A DNA stretch of 7,080 nt from Betaproteobacteria bacterium (GTDB lineage Bacteria > Pseudomonadota > Gammaproteobacteria > Burkholderiales > Eutrophovitaceae): contig QXZO01000060.1 in assembly GCA_009886305.1 (NCBI GenBank), forward strand, positions 1-7,080, given 5' to 3'. Below the pieces are notes generated by a model. That model was not told the DNA's origin, searched no databases, and was given only the letters and a program-made list of their open reading frames with translations. The position numbers and the translations under genes are program-made. Shown one piece after another: positions 5,702-7,080 of the stretch; positions within the stretch are counted from its first letter, which is position 1, and every line of letters begins with the position of its first letter.

Positions 5702-7080
5702 ATGAAACATGACTCTCTTTCAGTGTCAAATATTATTGAACTAGACTTAGCTTCGCCTTTATTTGCTCAAGCAGCGAATTACCTCAAACCCCGCGAGCTC
5801 GATATGCTCAAGGAGGCATACCAGTTTAGCCGTAAGGCACACGACGGTCAGTTCCGGAAGACGGGTGAACCCTACGTATCACATCCCGTTGCAGTATCTC
5901 AGATCCTTACAAGCTGGAACCTCGATGCTCCCGCACTGATTGCCGCACTGCTCCACGATGTGGTTGAAGATACTCAAATCACAAAGGATGAAATTAGCCA
6001 AAAATACGGAAAAGTAGTTGCTGATCTCGTTGATGGAGTATCAAAGCTGGATAAGATTAGTTTTGAATCTCAAAAACATCAACAAGCCGAAAATTTCAGA
6101 AAAATGTTGCTTGCTATGGCTAAGGATGTTCGAGTCATGCTCATCAAGCTCGCCGATCGGCTACACAATATGCGGACGCTAACTGCAATGCAACCACAAA
6201 AACGAGTGCGCATTGCAAAGGAAACTCTTGAAATTTACGCACCAATTGCAAATCGACTGGGTTTGAATGACGTCTACCGTGAACTCCAAGAGTTATCGCT
6301 ATCGCACCTATACCCAAACCGATATAAAGTGCTATCAAAGGCCGTCAAACGCGCTCGGGGAAACAGAAAAGAATTAATTAGAAAAATTCTTTTTTCAATA
6401 GAACAGTGCTTGGGTGACCATAACTTGGATGCAGACGTGTCGGGTCGTGAAAAAGCGATCCACAGCATCTACCGAAAGATGACAACAAAAACATTGTCAT
6501 TCGCGGAAGTTTTTGATATTTACGGCTTTCGCGTTGTTGTAAAAGACATAGCATCTTGTTACCTAGCCCTTGGGGTTCTGCACCAACGTTATAAACCTGT
6601 GCCAGGAAAATTTAAAGACTATATCGCCATACCAAAAGCAAATGGTTATCAAAGTCTCCACAGTACGTTGTTAAGCCCAGTCGGAACTCCTATCGAAGTA
6701 CAAATTCGTACAAAGAATATGGACCAAATTGCAGAATCTGGCGTAGCCTCGCATTGGCTTTACAAAGAAACAGACGACGCATCTCTAACCGAATTACAAA
6801 CTCGAACACACCAGTGGATGCAGAATCTACTCCAATTACAGTCGGAACCTGGAAGTGCTGCTGAGTTTTTAGAGCATTTAAAACTGGACTTATTTCCTGA
6901 CGAGGTATTTGTATTTACGCCTAAAGGAAAGATCATTTCACTTCCACGCGGCGCAACGACTATAGATTTCGCGTATGCCGTGCACACTGATGTTGGGAAT
7001 TCTACAATAGCTGCAAAGGTGAACCATGAGCCAGCCGCGCTTAATACCGAATTGAGAAGCGGAGATCGAGTAGAGATCAC
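5702..7080 (+). CDS. spoT: Bifunctional (p)ppGpp synthetase/hydrolase SpoT (3' end cut by window edge)
   Basis: SpoT makes and degrades the stringent-response alarmone (p)ppGpp. The frame is unbroken from the ATG at 5702 to the right edge, giving 459 complete codons of an expected 700 or more. The HD hydrolase domain (about 40-190) has R52, H61, H85-D86, E89-D90 and D152. These sit exactly eight residues past the catalytic positions of the Streptococcus Rel enzyme (R44, H53, H77-D78, E81-D82, D144), so hydrolysis should be intact. The synthetase domain (about 245-355) has GREK (248-251), D272 in EVFDIYGFRV, KFKDYIAIPKANGYQSLH (303-320) and EVQIRT (332-337), so both catalytic acids, D272 and E332, are present. 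The TGS domain begins near 400 (DEVFVFTPKGK) and is cut. The spacing fits Rel/SpoT and not monofunctional RelA. A GGA lies four bases before the ATG; in-frame TTG codons at 5666 and 5693 are less likely starts. A 76-base gap follows rpoZ. Confidence 0.97.
   Translation, partial: MKHDSLSVSNIIELDLASPLFAQAANYLKPRELDMLKEAYQFSRKAHDGQFRKTGEPYVSHPVAVSQILTSWNLDAPALIAALLHDVVEDTQITKDEISQKYGKVVADLVDGVSKLDKISFESQKHQQAENFRKMLLAMAKDVRVMLIKLADRLHNMRTLTAMQPQKRVRIAKETLEIYAPIANRLGLNDVYRELQELSLSHLYPNRYKVLSKAVKRARGNRKELIRKILFSIEQCLGDHNLDADVSGREKAIHSIYRKMTTKTLSFAEVFDIYGFRVVVKDIASCYLALGVLHQRYKPVPGKFKDYIAIPKANGYQSLHSTLLSPVGTPIEVQIRTKNMDQIAESGVASHWLYKETDDASLTELQTRTHQWMQNLLQLQSEPGSAAEFLEHLKLDLFPDEVFVFTPKGKIISLPRGATTIDFAYAVHTDVGNSTIAAKVNHEPAALNTELRSGDRVEI

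Noticed and set aside
6144..6468. Two overlapping minus-strand open frames, one with hydrophobic stretches resembling a membrane protein
   Set aside because: Both lie opposite conserved SpoT coding sequence. The hydrophobic look comes from the complement of charged codons.
6760..7080. Minus-strand open frame of 106 codons running in from the right edge
   Set aside because: It is antisense to the unbroken spoT frame, whose family motifs continue throughout this stretch.
1..7080. A mobile element, defence system or other undescribed gene system
   Set aside because: All long frames are assigned to conserved housekeeping families with intact key residues. I saw no transposase, integrase, direct-repeat array, tRNA-associated attachment site or composition break.

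Overview
The window looks like a piece of the core chromosome of a betaproteobacterium with fairly low GC (by eye in the low-to-mid 40s percent). Three things point to this class. The omega subunit is a short form of 66 residues with IPNRF and a KVGIEVL-like end. RNase PH carries the EDSxCDTD version of its metal-site segment. The gene order thiG-trmB / hemW-rdgB-rph / yicC-gmk-rpoZ-spoT joins blocks that I recall lying together in betaproteobacteria and apart in Pseudomonas. The class call is an inference; the gene identities are secure. The genus cannot be read from the sequence.

Layout. Positions 2-583 hold the 3' three quarters of thiG (thiamine thiazole synthase), followed on the same strand by trmB (tRNA m7G46 methyltransferase, 614-1285). 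trmB converges on hemW with only 10 bases between the stop codons. On the minus strand, read from right to left, rph (3828-3106), rdgB (3109-2507) and hemW (2507-1296) form a tightly packed operon with a 4-base and a 1-base overlap. A 116-base divergent spacer (3829-3944) separates rph from the plus-strand operon yicC (3945-4808), gmk (4813-5421), rpoZ (5425-5625) and spoT (5702 to beyond the right edge). Almost every base is coding and there is no non-coding stretch above 120 bases.

How the genes relate. The two divergent operons hold RNA- and nucleotide-related housekeeping functions: tRNA 3'-end trimming (rph), removal of non-canonical purine nucleotides (rdgB), a haem chaperone (hemW), an endoribonuclease (yicC), GMP to GDP conversion (gmk), an RNA polymerase subunit (rpoZ) and (p)ppGpp turnover (spoT). 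Gmk, omega and SpoT are linked through guanine nucleotide metabolism and the stringent response: Gmk makes the precursor of ppGpp and is a ppGpp target in some bacteria, omega forms part of a ppGpp site on RNA polymerase in E. coli, and SpoT makes and degrades the alarmone.

I found no mobile element, tRNA, rRNA, CRISPR array, phage gene or defence gene, and no evidence of an undescribed system. The findings are small architectural points: overlaps, a slippery heptamer at the end of rph, a hairpin holding the hemW stop, a conservative change in a SpoT motif, and a compact rph-yicC junction. All are of modest interest.
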